Origin: Azospirillum brasilense
GTDB taxonomy: Bacteria; Pseudomonadota; Alphaproteobacteria; Azospirillales; Azospirillaceae
DNA: 64,000 nt
Direction of reading: 5' to 3'
NCBI RefSeq assembly: GCF_001315015.1
Contig: NZ_CP012914.1
Location: forward strand, 868,001 to 932,000
The notes below the pieces were generated by a model, which saw only the letters and a list, made by a program, of their open reading frames with translations, was not told the DNA's origin and did no database searches. The position numbers and the translations under genes are program-made. Shown piece after piece: positions 1 to 8,581 of the stretch. Every line of letters begins with the position of its first letter. Position 1 is the first letter of the stretch.

Positions 1-569
1 TCCAGATGCTCCGGGTCCATGTTGGTGACCACGGCGATGCAGGCCGGCAGCTTGATGAAGGTGCCGTCGCTCTCGTCCGCCTCGACGACCATCCAGTCGC
101 CCGAGCCCAGCCGCGTGTTGGTGCCGTAGGCGTTGATGATGCCGCCGTTGATCACCGTGGGGTCGAGGTTGGCGTGCTCCAGCATGTTGCCGACCATCGA
201 GGTCGTCGTGGTCTTGCCGTGGGTGCCGCCGATGGCGATGGCCCATTTCAGACGCATCAGCTCGCCCAGCATCTCGGCGCGGCGGACGACCGGGACCAGG
301 GCGGCGCGGGCGGCGACGACCTCCGGGTTGTCGCGCTTGACGGCGGAGGAGACGACGACGACCGCGGCCCCGGCGATGTTCTCCGCGCGGTGGCCGATGC
401 TGATCTGGATGCCCAGCCCGCGCAGGCGCTTGACGTTGGCGCTCTCCGCCAGGTCGGAGCCCTGGACGGTGTAGCCGAGGTTGCGCAGCACTTCGGCGAT
501 GCCGCTCATGCCGATGCCGCCGATGCCGACGAAATGGATGGTGCCGATCGAGAGGGGGAGGGCGCGCAT
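1..569 (-). CDS. murC: UDP-N-acetylmuramate-L-alanine ligase MurC (N-terminal part, runs off the window)
   Basis: MurC adds L-Ala to UDP-MurNAc in the cytoplasm, the first step of stem-peptide synthesis. About 190 residues are present. After the ATG (complement of 567-569) comes the Rossmann-type start [18 protein letters not shown], then a stretch reading [13 protein letters not shown], and near residue 110 the Mur-ligase P-loop [14 protein letters not shown]. The C-terminal catalytic and ligand domains lie outside the window. It is the last visible gene of the dcw cluster and follows the 88-aa unknown ORF by 7 bp. Family assignment is secure from the P-loop and gene order. Confidence 0.95.
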   Translation of the reverse strand, partial: MRALPLSIGTIHFVGIGGIGMSGIAEVLRNLGYTVQGSDLAESANVKRLRGLGIQISIGHRAENIAGAAVVVVSSAVKRDNPEVVAARAALVPVVRRAEMLGELMRLKWAIAIGGTHGKTTTTSMVGNMLEHANLDPTVINGGIINAYGTNTRLGSGDWMVVEADESDGTFIKLPACIAVVTNMDPEHL

Positions 570-576
570 GTCTGGA

Positions 577-843
577 TTACTTTCCGCGGCGGAGCATCAG
601 GCTGAGGGTGGCATCCACGGCCATGTCGGACAGGCCGTAGGGAAGGGGCTGGGAACCGATCGTGACGTGCAGGCGGTCGCGCAGGAAACCGGCGCCGGCG
701 CGCGGCAGCAGCGGGCATTCCGGCCGGTTGCTCCAGGCGCCTTCGGTCCGCGTCATGTCCGCCGGCCAGTCGCCCAGGGGCCGGGACGAGGGGGGCCGGG
801 ACGAGCGGGGGCGTGCGATGGTGCTGCGCGTTGCCTTGATCAT
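577..843 (-). CDS. Unknown 88-residue protein between murG and murC
   Basis: An ATG overlaps the murG stop as ATGA and opens an 88-codon frame ending 7 bp before murC. Codons keep the G/C third-position bias of the neighbours (for example the run GGC GAC TGG CCG GCG GAC ATG). The N-terminal 30 residues are Arg/Ser/Pro-rich and low in complexity. The C-terminal half ([20 protein letters not shown]) looks more like a folded segment. No family is recognised, and the dcw cluster normally has no gene here. An internal ATG at codon 30 is an alternative start. The placement argues for translation with murG; the function is unknown. Confidence 0.55.
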   Translation of the reverse strand: MIKATRSTIARPRSSRPPSSRPLGDWPADMTRTEGAWSNRPECPLLPRAGAGFLRDRLHVTIGSQPLPYGLSDMAVDATLSLMLRRGK

Positions 844-1979
844 TCCGCGGCTTCCTTGGTTCGGGCGTGGTTCGGGTTGGCGATCATGTCGAGCACGGCG
901 TCGGCCAGCCGGCGCGCGGCGTCGGCCATGCCCCAGCCGTGGGCGGCCTGCGCCGCTGCGGTCAGGGCGTCCGGCGACTCCAGCAGCTCCGTCAGGCGGG
1001 CGGCGAGCGCGTCGGCGGTGAAGTCCGGCTGCGCCATCACCCAGGCGGCCCCGGCGGCGGCGAGCTGCCGCGCGTTGGCCGTCTGGTGGTCGTCCATGGC
1101 ATGGGGATATGGCACAAGGATGGCGGGGCGCCCGATGCAGGTCAGTTCGGCGATGGTCGAGGCGCCGGCCCGCGTGATGGCGAGATGGCAGGCGGCCAGC
1201 CGGTCCGGCACGTCGCGGAAGAAGCTCTCCAGCTCCAGCCCGCCGAGGCCCATGCCGGCGTAAGCGGCGCGGGCGGCCTCCAGATCCTCGGGCCGGCACT
1301 GCTGCGCCAGATGGATGCGAGCGCGGAGATCGGCGGGCAGCCGGCCCAGCGCCTCGGGAATGACTTCGGAGAAGACGCGCGCGCCCTGGCTGCCGCCCAT
1401 CACCAGGATGCGGACGGGGCCGCCGGGGGCGGGAACGGCGTAGGCGGCGTCGCGCTGGGCGGCGACGGCGGGGCGGACCGGGTTGCCGGTGCGGACGAGG
1501 CGCGGGCGGTGCTCCGCCTTCACCGCGGCGACCTCGGGGAAGGCGACGGCGATGCGGCGTGCGGCGGCGGCGAGCATCCGGTTGGCGCGGCCCAGCACGG
1601 CGTTCTGCTCGTGCAGCATCACCGGCACGCGGCCTTGCGCGGCGGCGTAGACCGTGGGGACGGAGGGGTAGCCGCCGAAGCCGACGACCGCCGCCGGCTT
1701 CAGGTGGCGCATCAGCGCGTTGGCGCCGAGCAGGCCGAGGCCCATCTGCCACGCCGCGTTCATCTTGGCCAGCAGGTTGCCGCCGGGGGCGGCGGAGCGG
1801 ATGCGGTGGACCGTCACCTCCGGCAGGCTGTCGCCGAAGGCTTGGCCGCGCTTGTCGGTGACCAGCGCCACCGCCTCGCCGCGGGCCAGCAGCTCGCGCG
1901 CCAGCGCTTCCGCCGGGAAGAAGTGCCCGCCGGTGCCGCCGGCGGCGAGGATGATGGGACGTTGTGTGGTGTCGGCCAT
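840..1979 (-). CDS. murG: UDP-GlcNAc:undecaprenyl-PP-MurNAc-pentapeptide GlcNAc transferase MurG
   Basis: MurG makes lipid II from lipid I on the inner face of the membrane. The protein has 379 residues, near the family norm. The N-terminal glycine-rich loop ILAAGGTGGHFFPAEALA is the classic MurG signature. A second GGSQGA loop and the donor-site segment (ITRAGASTIAEL, then PYPHAMDDHQTANA) mark the C-terminal GT-B lobe. The start lies 5 bp after the ftsW stop, and the stop overlaps the next small ORF by 4 bp, so the gene is embedded in the operon. Confidence 0.97.
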   Translation of the reverse strand: MADTTQRPIILAAGGTGGHFFPAEALARELLARGEAVALVTDKRGQAFGDSLPEVTVHRIRSAAPGGNLLAKMNAAWQMGLGLLGANALMRHLKPAAVVGFGGYPSVPTVYAAAQGRVPVMLHEQNAVLGRANRMLAAAARRIAVAFPEVAAVKAEHRPRLVRTGNPVRPAVAAQRDAAYAVPAPGGPVRILVMGGSQGARVFSEVIPEALGRLPADLRARIHLAQQCRPEDLEAARAAYAGMGLGGLELESFFRDVPDRLAACHLAITRAGASTIAELTCIGRPAILVPYPHAMDDHQTANARQLAAAGAAWVMAQPDFTADALAARLTELLESPDALTAAAQAAHGWGMADAARRLADAVLDMIANPNHARTKEAAE

Positions 1980-1984
1980 GCGCG

Positions 1985-3106
1985 TCACTCCGCCGGGCCG
2001 AAGCGCTTGCGGGTCAGCGCCAGCACCATGCCCATGCCGAAGCCCAGCGCCAGCAGCGAGGAGCCGCCATAGGAGATGAAGGGCAGCGTCATGCCCTTGG
2101 TCGGCATCAGATGCAGGGCGGAGCCCATGTTGATCGCCGCCTGCAGGCCGAACTGGATCAGCAGGCCGCTCGCCGCCAGCAGCACGAAGTAGTTGGTGTC
2201 GTTGAACACCCGCGCGAAGCCGCGCAGCACGATGAAGGCGAACAGGATGATGATGATCAGGCAGAAGATCAGCCCCATCTCCTCGCCGGCGACGGCGAAG
2301 ATGAAGTCGGCGTGGCTGTCCGGCAGCGAATACTTCACCGTTCCCTGGCCGGGGCCGGTGCCCATCAGCCCGCCGTTGGCGAAGGCCTCCAGCGAACGGC
2401 TGACCTGATAAGTGTCGCCGCTCGACGGGTCGAGGAAGCGGTTGATGCGGCTGTGGACGTGCGGCAGCGTGAAATAGGCGCCGACGAGGCCGGCGACGCC
2501 CAGCACGCCCAGGCCGCCGACCAGCATGATGTTCAGCCCGGCCAGGAAGAACTGCGAGAACCACACCGCCGACACCACCACCGTCATGCCCAGGTCGGGC
2601 TGAAGCAGCAGGCCGCCGACGGTGAGGCCGTAGAGCAGGATCGACAGGATCGTGCCGGGAAAGCCGGGGTTGGTGCGCGACAGCGAGAACAGCCACGCTC
2701 CGACCACCGCGAAGGCCGGCTTCACGAACTCCGACGGCTGGATCGACAGGCCGGGGATGTGGATCCAGCGCCGCGCGCCCTTGATCTCGACGCCGACGAC
2801 CAGCGTCGCATAGACCAGCGCCACCGAAATCAGGAAGACCGCCAGCGCCGCCCGCCGCACGCCGCGCGGGCTGAGCAGCGAGACGCCGCACATGATGGCG
2901 ACGCTGGGGATCAGCATCATCAGGTGGCGTTCGACGAAGTAGAAGGTGTCCTGGATGCCGATGCGCTCCGCCACCGGCGGGCTGGCCGCGGTGATCAGGA
3001 CCGTGCCGAGCGCCATCAGCACCGCCAGCGCGGCGAGCTGCCAGCGGTCGACCGTCCACCACCAGCGGCCGAAGATGGATTGATCGGTGCGGTCGAAGGT
3101 CATCAT
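1985..3106 (-). CDS. ftsW: Septal peptidoglycan glycosyltransferase FtsW (SEDS family)
   Basis: FtsW polymerises lipid II at the septum with FtsI. The 373-residue protein has about ten hydrophobic segments. It carries SEDS motifs such as KGARRWIHIPGLSIQPSE near residue 110 and, near the C-terminus, a PTKGMTLPFISYGGSS block. Its ATG shares one base with the murD stop (TGATG). Two adjacent Met codons at the start leave a one-residue ambiguity. Position between murD and murG matches the canonical cluster, which favours FtsW over the elongation paralogue RodA. Confidence 0.96.
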   Translation of the reverse strand: MMTFDRTDQSIFGRWWWTVDRWQLAALAVLMALGTVLITAASPPVAERIGIQDTFYFVERHLMMLIPSVAIMCGVSLLSPRGVRRAALAVFLISVALVYATLVVGVEIKGARRWIHIPGLSIQPSEFVKPAFAVVGAWLFSLSRTNPGFPGTILSILLYGLTVGGLLLQPDLGMTVVVSAVWFSQFFLAGLNIMLVGGLGVLGVAGLVGAYFTLPHVHSRINRFLDPSSGDTYQVSRSLEAFANGGLMGTGPGQGTVKYSLPDSHADFIFAVAGEEMGLIFCLIIIILFAFIVLRGFARVFNDTNYFVLLAASGLLIQFGLQAAINMGSALHLMPTKGMTLPFISYGGSSLLALGFGMGMVLALTRKRFGPAE

Positions 3107-4509
3107 CAGGCGCGGTCCCCCGGAACGGCGTTGCCTTCGAGGCGGTTCACGGCGTCGGCGAAGGCCTCACCGCGCTTCTCGAAATTCGCGAACTGGTCCC
3201 AGGAGGCGCAGGCCGGCGACAGCAGCACGCAGGCGCCGGGCAGAGCCTCGGCCAGCGCCAGCTCCGCCGCGGCGTTGACCGCCACGTCCAGCGTGCCGCA
3301 GCGGGTGTGCGGAACCTTGTTGGCCTCCAGCCACACGGCGAAGCGGTCCGACGCCTCGCCGATTAGGAAGGCGTGGCGGACGCGTGACGCATAGGCCTCC
3401 AGCCCGTCCAGCCCGGTCTCCTTCGCCTGACCACCGAGGATCCAGTAGATCGGGTCGAAGGTCGCCAGCGCCTTCTCCGTGGCGTCGGCGTTGGTCGCCT
3501 TGCTGTCGTTGACGAAGCGCACGCCGTCGATGGTGCGGACGAGCTGCTGGCGGTGGGCCAGACCGGGGAAGGTGGTCATGGCGGCGACAATGGCCGGGGT
3601 CGGCACGCCCGCCGCCTTGCAGGCGGCATAAGCCGCGGCGGCGTTCTGCCAGTTGTGCGTGCCGAGCAGCGCCGGGAAGGCGGCCAGCTCGGCCACGCGC
3701 TCCGCGACGCCGAAGGTGTCGTCGACCAGCCAGCCGTCCGCGGCGTAGACGCCGCCGGCCACCGGACCCAGGGCGGAAACCGGCCAGATCACTTGGTCGC
3801 TCTTGGCCTTCAGCTCCTCCCAGATCGCCCGGCAGGTCGGGTCGTCCACGCCGATCACCGCGGTGCGCGGCCTGGTCTGGCGGTGGAAGATCAGTTTCTT
3901 GGCCGCGACGTAGCCGTCCATGCCGCCGTGGCGGGCCAGATGGTCCGGCGTGATGTTCAGCAGCACCGCCACGTCGAAGGTGATCGAGTAGGTCAGCTCA
4001 AGCTGATAGCTCGACATCTCCAGCACGTAGCTGCCGCCGGCCCCGACGGAGGGGAAGGTCAGCGCCGGGGTGCCCAGGTTGCCGCCGACCGCGATGCGCC
4101 TCCCGGCGGCCTCCATCACATGGCCGATCAGGGTCGTGGTGGTCGACTTCCCGTTGGTGCCGGTGATGCCGATGTAGGCCGAATCGCGCTCCGACCGGGC
4201 CAGCAGCTCGATGTCGCAGACCAGCTCGATGTTCGCGGCGCGGGCGCGCAGGGCGACCGGATGCGGCTTCGGGTGGGTGTGCGGGATGCCCGGCGACCAG
4301 ACGATGGTGGTCAGCTCGGTCAGGTCCGCCGTGGTCAGGTCGACGACCTTGTAGCCCTTGCTCAGCGCGTCCGCGCGGCTGGACTCGTTGTCGTCCCACA
4401 CCCACACCTCGGCGCCGCTTTGGGTCAGCGCCTCCGCCGTGGCGAGGCCCGACTTGCCAAGCCCCATGACCGCCACCGGCAGTCCTTCCATGTAGAACAG
4501 GTTGATCAT
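3106..4509 (-). CDS. murD: UDP-N-acetylmuramoyl-L-alanine-D-glutamate ligase MurD
   Basis: MurD adds D-Glu to UDP-MurNAc-L-Ala in the cytoplasm. The 467-residue protein begins with a nucleotide-binding fold (VAVMGLGKSGLATAEAL). It then has the Mur-ligase P-loop GITGTNGKSTTTTLIG around residue 115 and the central NITPDHLARHGGM block, and ends with a C-terminal ligand-binding domain containing VRFVNDSKATNADAT. It lies 13 bp after mraY and its stop overlaps ftsW by one base, consistent with one transcript. Confidence 0.97.
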   Translation of the reverse strand: MINLFYMEGLPVAVMGLGKSGLATAEALTQSGAEVWVWDDNESSRADALSKGYKVVDLTTADLTELTTIVWSPGIPHTHPKPHPVALRARAANIELVCDIELLARSERDSAYIGITGTNGKSTTTTLIGHVMEAAGRRIAVGGNLGTPALTFPSVGAGGSYVLEMSSYQLELTYSITFDVAVLLNITPDHLARHGGMDGYVAAKKLIFHRQTRPRTAVIGVDDPTCRAIWEELKAKSDQVIWPVSALGPVAGGVYAADGWLVDDTFGVAERVAELAAFPALLGTHNWQNAAAAYAACKAAGVPTPAIVAAMTTFPGLAHRQQLVRTIDGVRFVNDSKATNADATEKALATFDPIYWILGGQAKETGLDGLEAYASRVRHAFLIGEASDRFAVWLEANKVPHTRCGTLDVAVNAAAELALAEALPGACVLLSPACASWDQFANFEKRGEAFADAVNRLEGNAVPGDRA

Positions 4510-4522
4510 CGGGCGGCGACCC

Positions 4523-5608
4523 TCAGCGGAGCTTCAGCGTGGACAGGCCGACGAGGGCCAGGATGGAGGCGATGATCCAGAAACGGATGACCACGGTGGA
4601 CTCCGCCCATCCCTTCTTCTCGAAGTGATGGTGCAGGGGCGCCATGCGGAACACGCGCTTTCCGGTCAGCTTGAACGAGGCGACCTGGACGATCACCGAC
4701 ACGGTCTCCAGCACGAACAGGCCGCCGATGATCGCCAGCACGATCTCGTGCTTGGTGACCACGCTGACGGCTCCCAGCGCGCCGCCGAGGGCCAGCGAGC
4801 CGGTGTCGCCCATGAAGACCATGGCGGGGGGCGCGTTGTACCAGAGGAATCCGATCCCCGCACCGACCAGAGCCCCGCAGAAAACGGCAAGCTCACCAGC
4901 ACCGGGCACATGGTGGATCTGGAGATAGTTGGCGAAGATCGCGTTGCCGGTCAGGTAGGCGATCAGGCCGAAGCAGCCCGCCGCGATCATCGTCGGCACG
5001 ATGGCCAGCCCATCCAGCCCGTCGGTCAGGTTCACCGCGTTCGAGGCGCCGACCATGACGAAGGCGCCCACGGGGATGAAGAACCAGGAGAGCTGGATCA
5101 GGAAGTCCTTCACGAAGGGCACGGCCAGACCGCCGGACAGCGGCGGCGCCGACACATACATGATGGCGGCGGCGGCGGAGACCCCGATGATGATCTCCCA
5201 GGTCAGGCGGAAGCGGCCCGACAGGCCCTTGGTGTTGCGCTTGGTCAGCTTCAGGTAGTCGTCGCCGAAGCCGATCAGCCCGTAGCCGATCGTCACCAGC
5301 AGCACGATCCAGGTGTAGGCGTTGGTCAGGTCGACCCACAGCAGCGTGCTGATCGACACGGCGATCAGGATCATCAGGCCGCCCATGGTGGGCGTGCCCT
5401 TCTTCTTCGCATGGCTTTCCGGCCCGTCGGAGCGGATCGGCTGGCCCTCGCCCTGCTTGCGTTTCAGCCACGCGATCAGGCGCGGAAAGAACACGAAGCT
5501 GATGACGAGCGCCGTCAGCACCGCGCCTCCCGTCCGGAAGGTCAGATACCGGAACAGGTTGAACGGCGTGAAGACGTCCGCCAGAGGGAAGAGCAGGTTG
5601 TAGAGCAT
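4523..5608 (-). CDS. mraY: Phospho-N-acetylmuramoyl-pentapeptide transferase MraY
   Basis: MraY transfers phospho-MurNAc-pentapeptide to undecaprenyl phosphate, giving lipid I. It has 361 residues with about ten membrane spans. Diagnostic stretches are [14 protein letters not shown] near residue 70, the [10 protein letters not shown] segment with the catalytic aspartates, and the C-terminal [12 protein letters not shown] loop typical of MraY as opposed to WecA. The start lies 10 bp after the murF stop. Assignment is secure. Confidence 0.97.
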   Translation of the reverse strand: MLYNLLFPLADVFTPFNLFRYLTFRTGGAVLTALVISFVFFPRLIAWLKRKQGEGQPIRSDGPESHAKKKGTPTMGGLMILIAVSISTLLWVDLTNAYTWIVLLVTIGYGLIGFGDDYLKLTKRNTKGLSGRFRLTWEIIIGVSAAAAIMYVSAPPLSGGLAVPFVKDFLIQLSWFFIPVGAFVMVGASNAVNLTDGLDGLAIVPTMIAAGCFGLIAYLTGNAIFANYLQIHHVPGAGELAVFCGALVGAGIGFLWYNAPPAMVFMGDTGSLALGGALGAVSVVTKHEIVLAIIGGLFVLETVSVIVQVASFKLTGKRVFRMAPLHHHFEKKGWAESTVVIRFWIIASILALVGLSTLKLR

Positions 5609-5618
5609 CGTGAAGCGG

Positions 5619-7115
5619 TCAGCCTTTGTGCCCGTGCGCCGCGGTCTGATCCGTGTCAGCCGCGGGCGAGGAGCCGTTGTTGTTCTTTTCGGTTTGTTTG
5701 CTGTCTTTGATGTCCAGGGCGGACAGGGCGTCCACCACCGTCGCCATGCGGCTGCCCAGCGACCCCTTGATCAGCACCACGTCGCCGCCGCGCACCGCAC
5801 CGGCCAGGAGGGGGGCCAACTCGGCGCTGGTTTCCGTCCAGGCGCCGCGCAGGGCGGCAGGCAGGCGGTCGAACAGGGCGCGCATGTGCGGGCCGCAGGC
5901 GTAGACCGCGTCCACACGCGCGGCGCGCAGCGGTTCGGCCAGCGCGGCGTGCAGGGTGTCGGCGCGGTCGCCCAGCTCCCGCATGTCGCCCAGCACGGCG
6001 AGGCGCCGGCCGCCGGCCCCGGGGTCGATCTTGCCGAGCACGGCGAAGGTCGCGGTCATGGCGGCGGGGCTGGCGTTGTAGCTCTCGTCGATCAGGGTGA
6101 AGGCGCCTCGCGCGGCCTGGACGCGCTTGCGCGTACCGCGGCCCTTGACCGGCGCGATGGTGGACAGGGCGCGGGCCGCCGCGGCGACGTCGGCGCCCAG
6201 CGCCTTCACCGCCAACAGCACGGCGAGGCTGTTCATCACCCAATGCCGGCCGGGCAGGGCCAGGCAATACTGGATGCGCTCGCCCCGGATGACCGCGGTC
6301 ACGGCGCTGCAGGTTGCGTGCAGCGAGCAGTCCACCAGACGCGCGTCGGCGTCGGCGTGAGAGCCGAAGCTCCAGATGCGGCTCAGCCCCTGGGTGCGTG
6401 CGGCGGCGAGCAGACGGGCGAAATGCGGGTTGTCGCGGTTCAGTACAGCGACGCCGTTGGGGTTCATGCCCTCGAAGATCTCGGCCTTGGCGTCGGCGAT
6501 CGCCTCGACGGAGTCGAAGAACTCCAGATGCGCCGCCTCGACCGTGGTGATGATTGCGACGTCGGGCATGACCTGCCGCGACAGCGGGCCGAGCTCGCCT
6601 GCGTGGTTCATGCCCAGCTCGAACACGCCGAACTCGCTGTCCTCCGGCATGCGGGCCAGCGACAGGGGCACGCCCCAATGGTTGTTCAGGCTGCCTTCGG
6701 TGGCGAAGGTGCGGCCCTGCGCCGACAGGACGTGGCGCAGCGCCTCCTTGGTGCTGGTCTTGCCGACCGAGCCGGTGACGCCCACCACCCTGGCCTGGGT
6801 GCGCAGCCGCGCCACGTGGCCGAGATCGCCCAGCGCCGCCAGCGTGTCCTGCTCCACCGCCAGAAGGGAGGCGTCGCCCGGCACGCCGGGGGGCACGGTG
6901 CTGACCAGCGCCGCGGCGGCGCCGGCCTCCAGCGCCTTGGCGACGAAGTCATGCCCGTCGAAGTTCGGCCCCTTGATGGCGACGAACAGGTCGCCCGGCG
7001 CCACCTTGCGGCTGTCGATGCTGACCCCGGTCGCCGCCCAGGAGCGCGTCGCCTGGCCGCTGGTGGCGGCGGCGGCGTCCTCGGCGGTCCACAGGACGGT
7101 CTTGGCCTCGCTCAT
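5619..7115 (-). CDS. murF: UDP-MurNAc-tripeptide-D-alanyl-D-alanine ligase MurF
   Basis: MurF attaches D-Ala-D-Ala to complete the UDP-MurNAc-pentapeptide. The 498-residue protein shows an N-terminal substrate domain ([18 protein letters not shown]), the P-loop [15 protein letters not shown] near residue 115, and the MurF block [14 protein letters not shown]. The C-terminal 30 residues are polar and low in complexity and probably dispensable. Its ATG overlaps the murE stop by 4 bp, a common sign of translational coupling. Confidence 0.97.
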   Translation of the reverse strand: MSEAKTVLWTAEDAAAATSGQATRSWAATGVSIDSRKVAPGDLFVAIKGPNFDGHDFVAKALEAGAAAALVSTVPPGVPGDASLLAVEQDTLAALGDLGHVARLRTQARVVGVTGSVGKTSTKEALRHVLSAQGRTFATEGSLNNHWGVPLSLARMPEDSEFGVFELGMNHAGELGPLSRQVMPDVAIITTVEAAHLEFFDSVEAIADAKAEIFEGMNPNGVAVLNRDNPHFARLLAAARTQGLSRIWSFGSHADADARLVDCSLHATCSAVTAVIRGERIQYCLALPGRHWVMNSLAVLLAVKALGADVAAAARALSTIAPVKGRGTRKRVQAARGAFTLIDESYNASPAAMTATFAVLGKIDPGAGGRRLAVLGDMRELGDRADTLHAALAEPLRAARVDAVYACGPHMRALFDRLPAALRGAWTETSAELAPLLAGAVRGGDVVLIKGSLGSRMATVVDALSALDIKDSKQTEKNNNGSSPAADTDQTAAHGHKG

Positions 7116-8581
7116 GCTGCTCCAACCTCCGCCACGGCGGCTCGTGCCTCGGTCGCGTCGTCGAAGGGAAGGACCTCCGTCCCGACGATCTGACCATGCT
7201 CATGTCCCTTGCCGGCGATGACCAGGACGTCACCGGGCCGGAGGCTGCGGACGGCGGCGCGGATGGCCTCGCGCCGGTCGCCGATCTCCTCCAGGGCCGG
7301 ATGGCCCGCCAGGACCTCCTTGCGGATGGCCGCCGGCACTTCGGTGCGCGGGTTGTCGTCGGTGACGATGGCGCGGTCGGCCAGACGGCCGGCCAGCTCC
7401 CCCATCACCGGCCGCTTCCCGCGGTCGCGGTCGCCGCCGCACCCGAACACCGCGATCAGGCGGTTCCGGGCGTGCTGCTTCAGCGCCACCAGCACCGTTT
7501 CCAGCGCGTCGGGCGTGTGGGCGAAATCGACATAGACCGCCGCCCCGCAGGGGTGGGTGGCGACGTGCTGCAGGCGTCCCGGCACGCCGTCCAGGCGGGT
7601 CAGGGTGGCCAGAGCCTCGTCACGGTCCGCGCCGGAGCCGATCACCAGGCCGAGCGCGCACAGCACGTTCCACGCCTGGAAGCGGCCCGCCAGCGGCAGG
7701 TCCACGGTGATGTCGCGGCCCAGGACCGTCAGGTCCAGGCGCTGGCCGTGGGCCAGCGGCTCGACCCCGTTCACCCGGATCTCGCGACCGGCCAGACCGT
7801 ATCCGAAGACGCGGTGACCGCGCTGTGAACAAATCCCGGCAAGCTCGGCGAAGGTGCCGCTGTCGGCGTTCAGGACGGCGGTTCCCCCATCAGGCAACAC
7901 CCGTCCGAACAGCATCGCCTTGGCCTGGAGGTAGGCCTCCATCGTGCCGTGGTAATCCAGATGGTCGCGGGTGAGGTTGGTGAAGCCCGCGGCCTTGAGG
8001 ACGACGCCGTCGAGTCGGAACTGCTCCAGCCCATGGCTGGACGCCTCCATCGCCAGATGCTCGATCCCCTTGTCCTTGACGGCGGCGAGGTCACGGTGGA
8101 GCGACACCGGGTCCGGCGTCGTCATCCCGCCGTAATCGTCCAGCCCCGGCCCGATCAGCCCGAGCGTGCCCAGGCTGGCCGCCTTCAGGCCCATCAGGTC
8201 CCACATCTGGCGGGCGAACTGCACGGTGGAGGTCTTGCCGTTGGTCCCCGTCACGGCGACCACGGTGTCCGGCTGCCGCCCGTGGAAGGCGGCGGCGAGG
8301 CGTGCGAAGAGGCGGCGCGGCTGCTCGTCCGCGACCAGAGTCGCGGCGCTGCCGGCGGGCAGGGCGGTCCCGATGGGCGCCACCACCGCGACGGCGCCCT
8401 TGGCGAGCGCATCGGCGATGAAGGCGCGCCCGTCCGCCTTCGCACCCGGCAGGGCGGCAAAGACGAAACCGGGCCTGACCGCGCGGCTGTCCGCGGTCAG
8501 CCCGGTCACTTCGACGGCGGGTGCCTCGGTGGCGGACGCCGTGTCAGCGCGGCTTGTTGCCAGCAGGTGGGACAGAAGCAA
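7112..8581 (-). CDS. murE: UDP-MurNAc-L-Ala-D-Glu:meso-diaminopimelate ligase MurE
   Basis: MurE adds the third stem residue. The motif TDDNPRTEVP near residue 405 has the DNPR signature of the meso-diaminopimelate-adding enzymes, so a DAP-type wall is expected. The P-loop AVTGTNGKTSTVQFA is near residue 110. The 489-residue frame opens with TTG inside ftsI, overlapping it by 38 bp. No ATG or GTG lies closer to the conserved VTGLTADSRAV segment, so TTG is the best start, but this remains an inference. Confidence 0.95.
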   Translation of the reverse strand: MLLSHLLATSRADTASATEAPAVEVTGLTADSRAVRPGFVFAALPGAKADGRAFIADALAKGAVAVVAPIGTALPAGSAATLVADEQPRRLFARLAAAFHGRQPDTVVAVTGTNGKTSTVQFARQMWDLMGLKAASLGTLGLIGPGLDDYGGMTTPDPVSLHRDLAAVKDKGIEHLAMEASSHGLEQFRLDGVVLKAAGFTNLTRDHLDYHGTMEAYLQAKAMLFGRVLPDGGTAVLNADSGTFAELAGICSQRGHRVFGYGLAGREIRVNGVEPLAHGQRLDLTVLGRDITVDLPLAGRFQAWNVLCALGLVIGSGADRDEALATLTRLDGVPGRLQHVATHPCGAAVYVDFAHTPDALETVLVALKQHARNRLIAVFGCGGDRDRGKRPVMGELAGRLADRAIVTDDNPRTEVPAAIRKEVLAGHPALEEIGDRREAIRAAVRSLRPGDVLVIAGKGHEHGQIVGTEVLPFDDATEARAAVAEVGAA

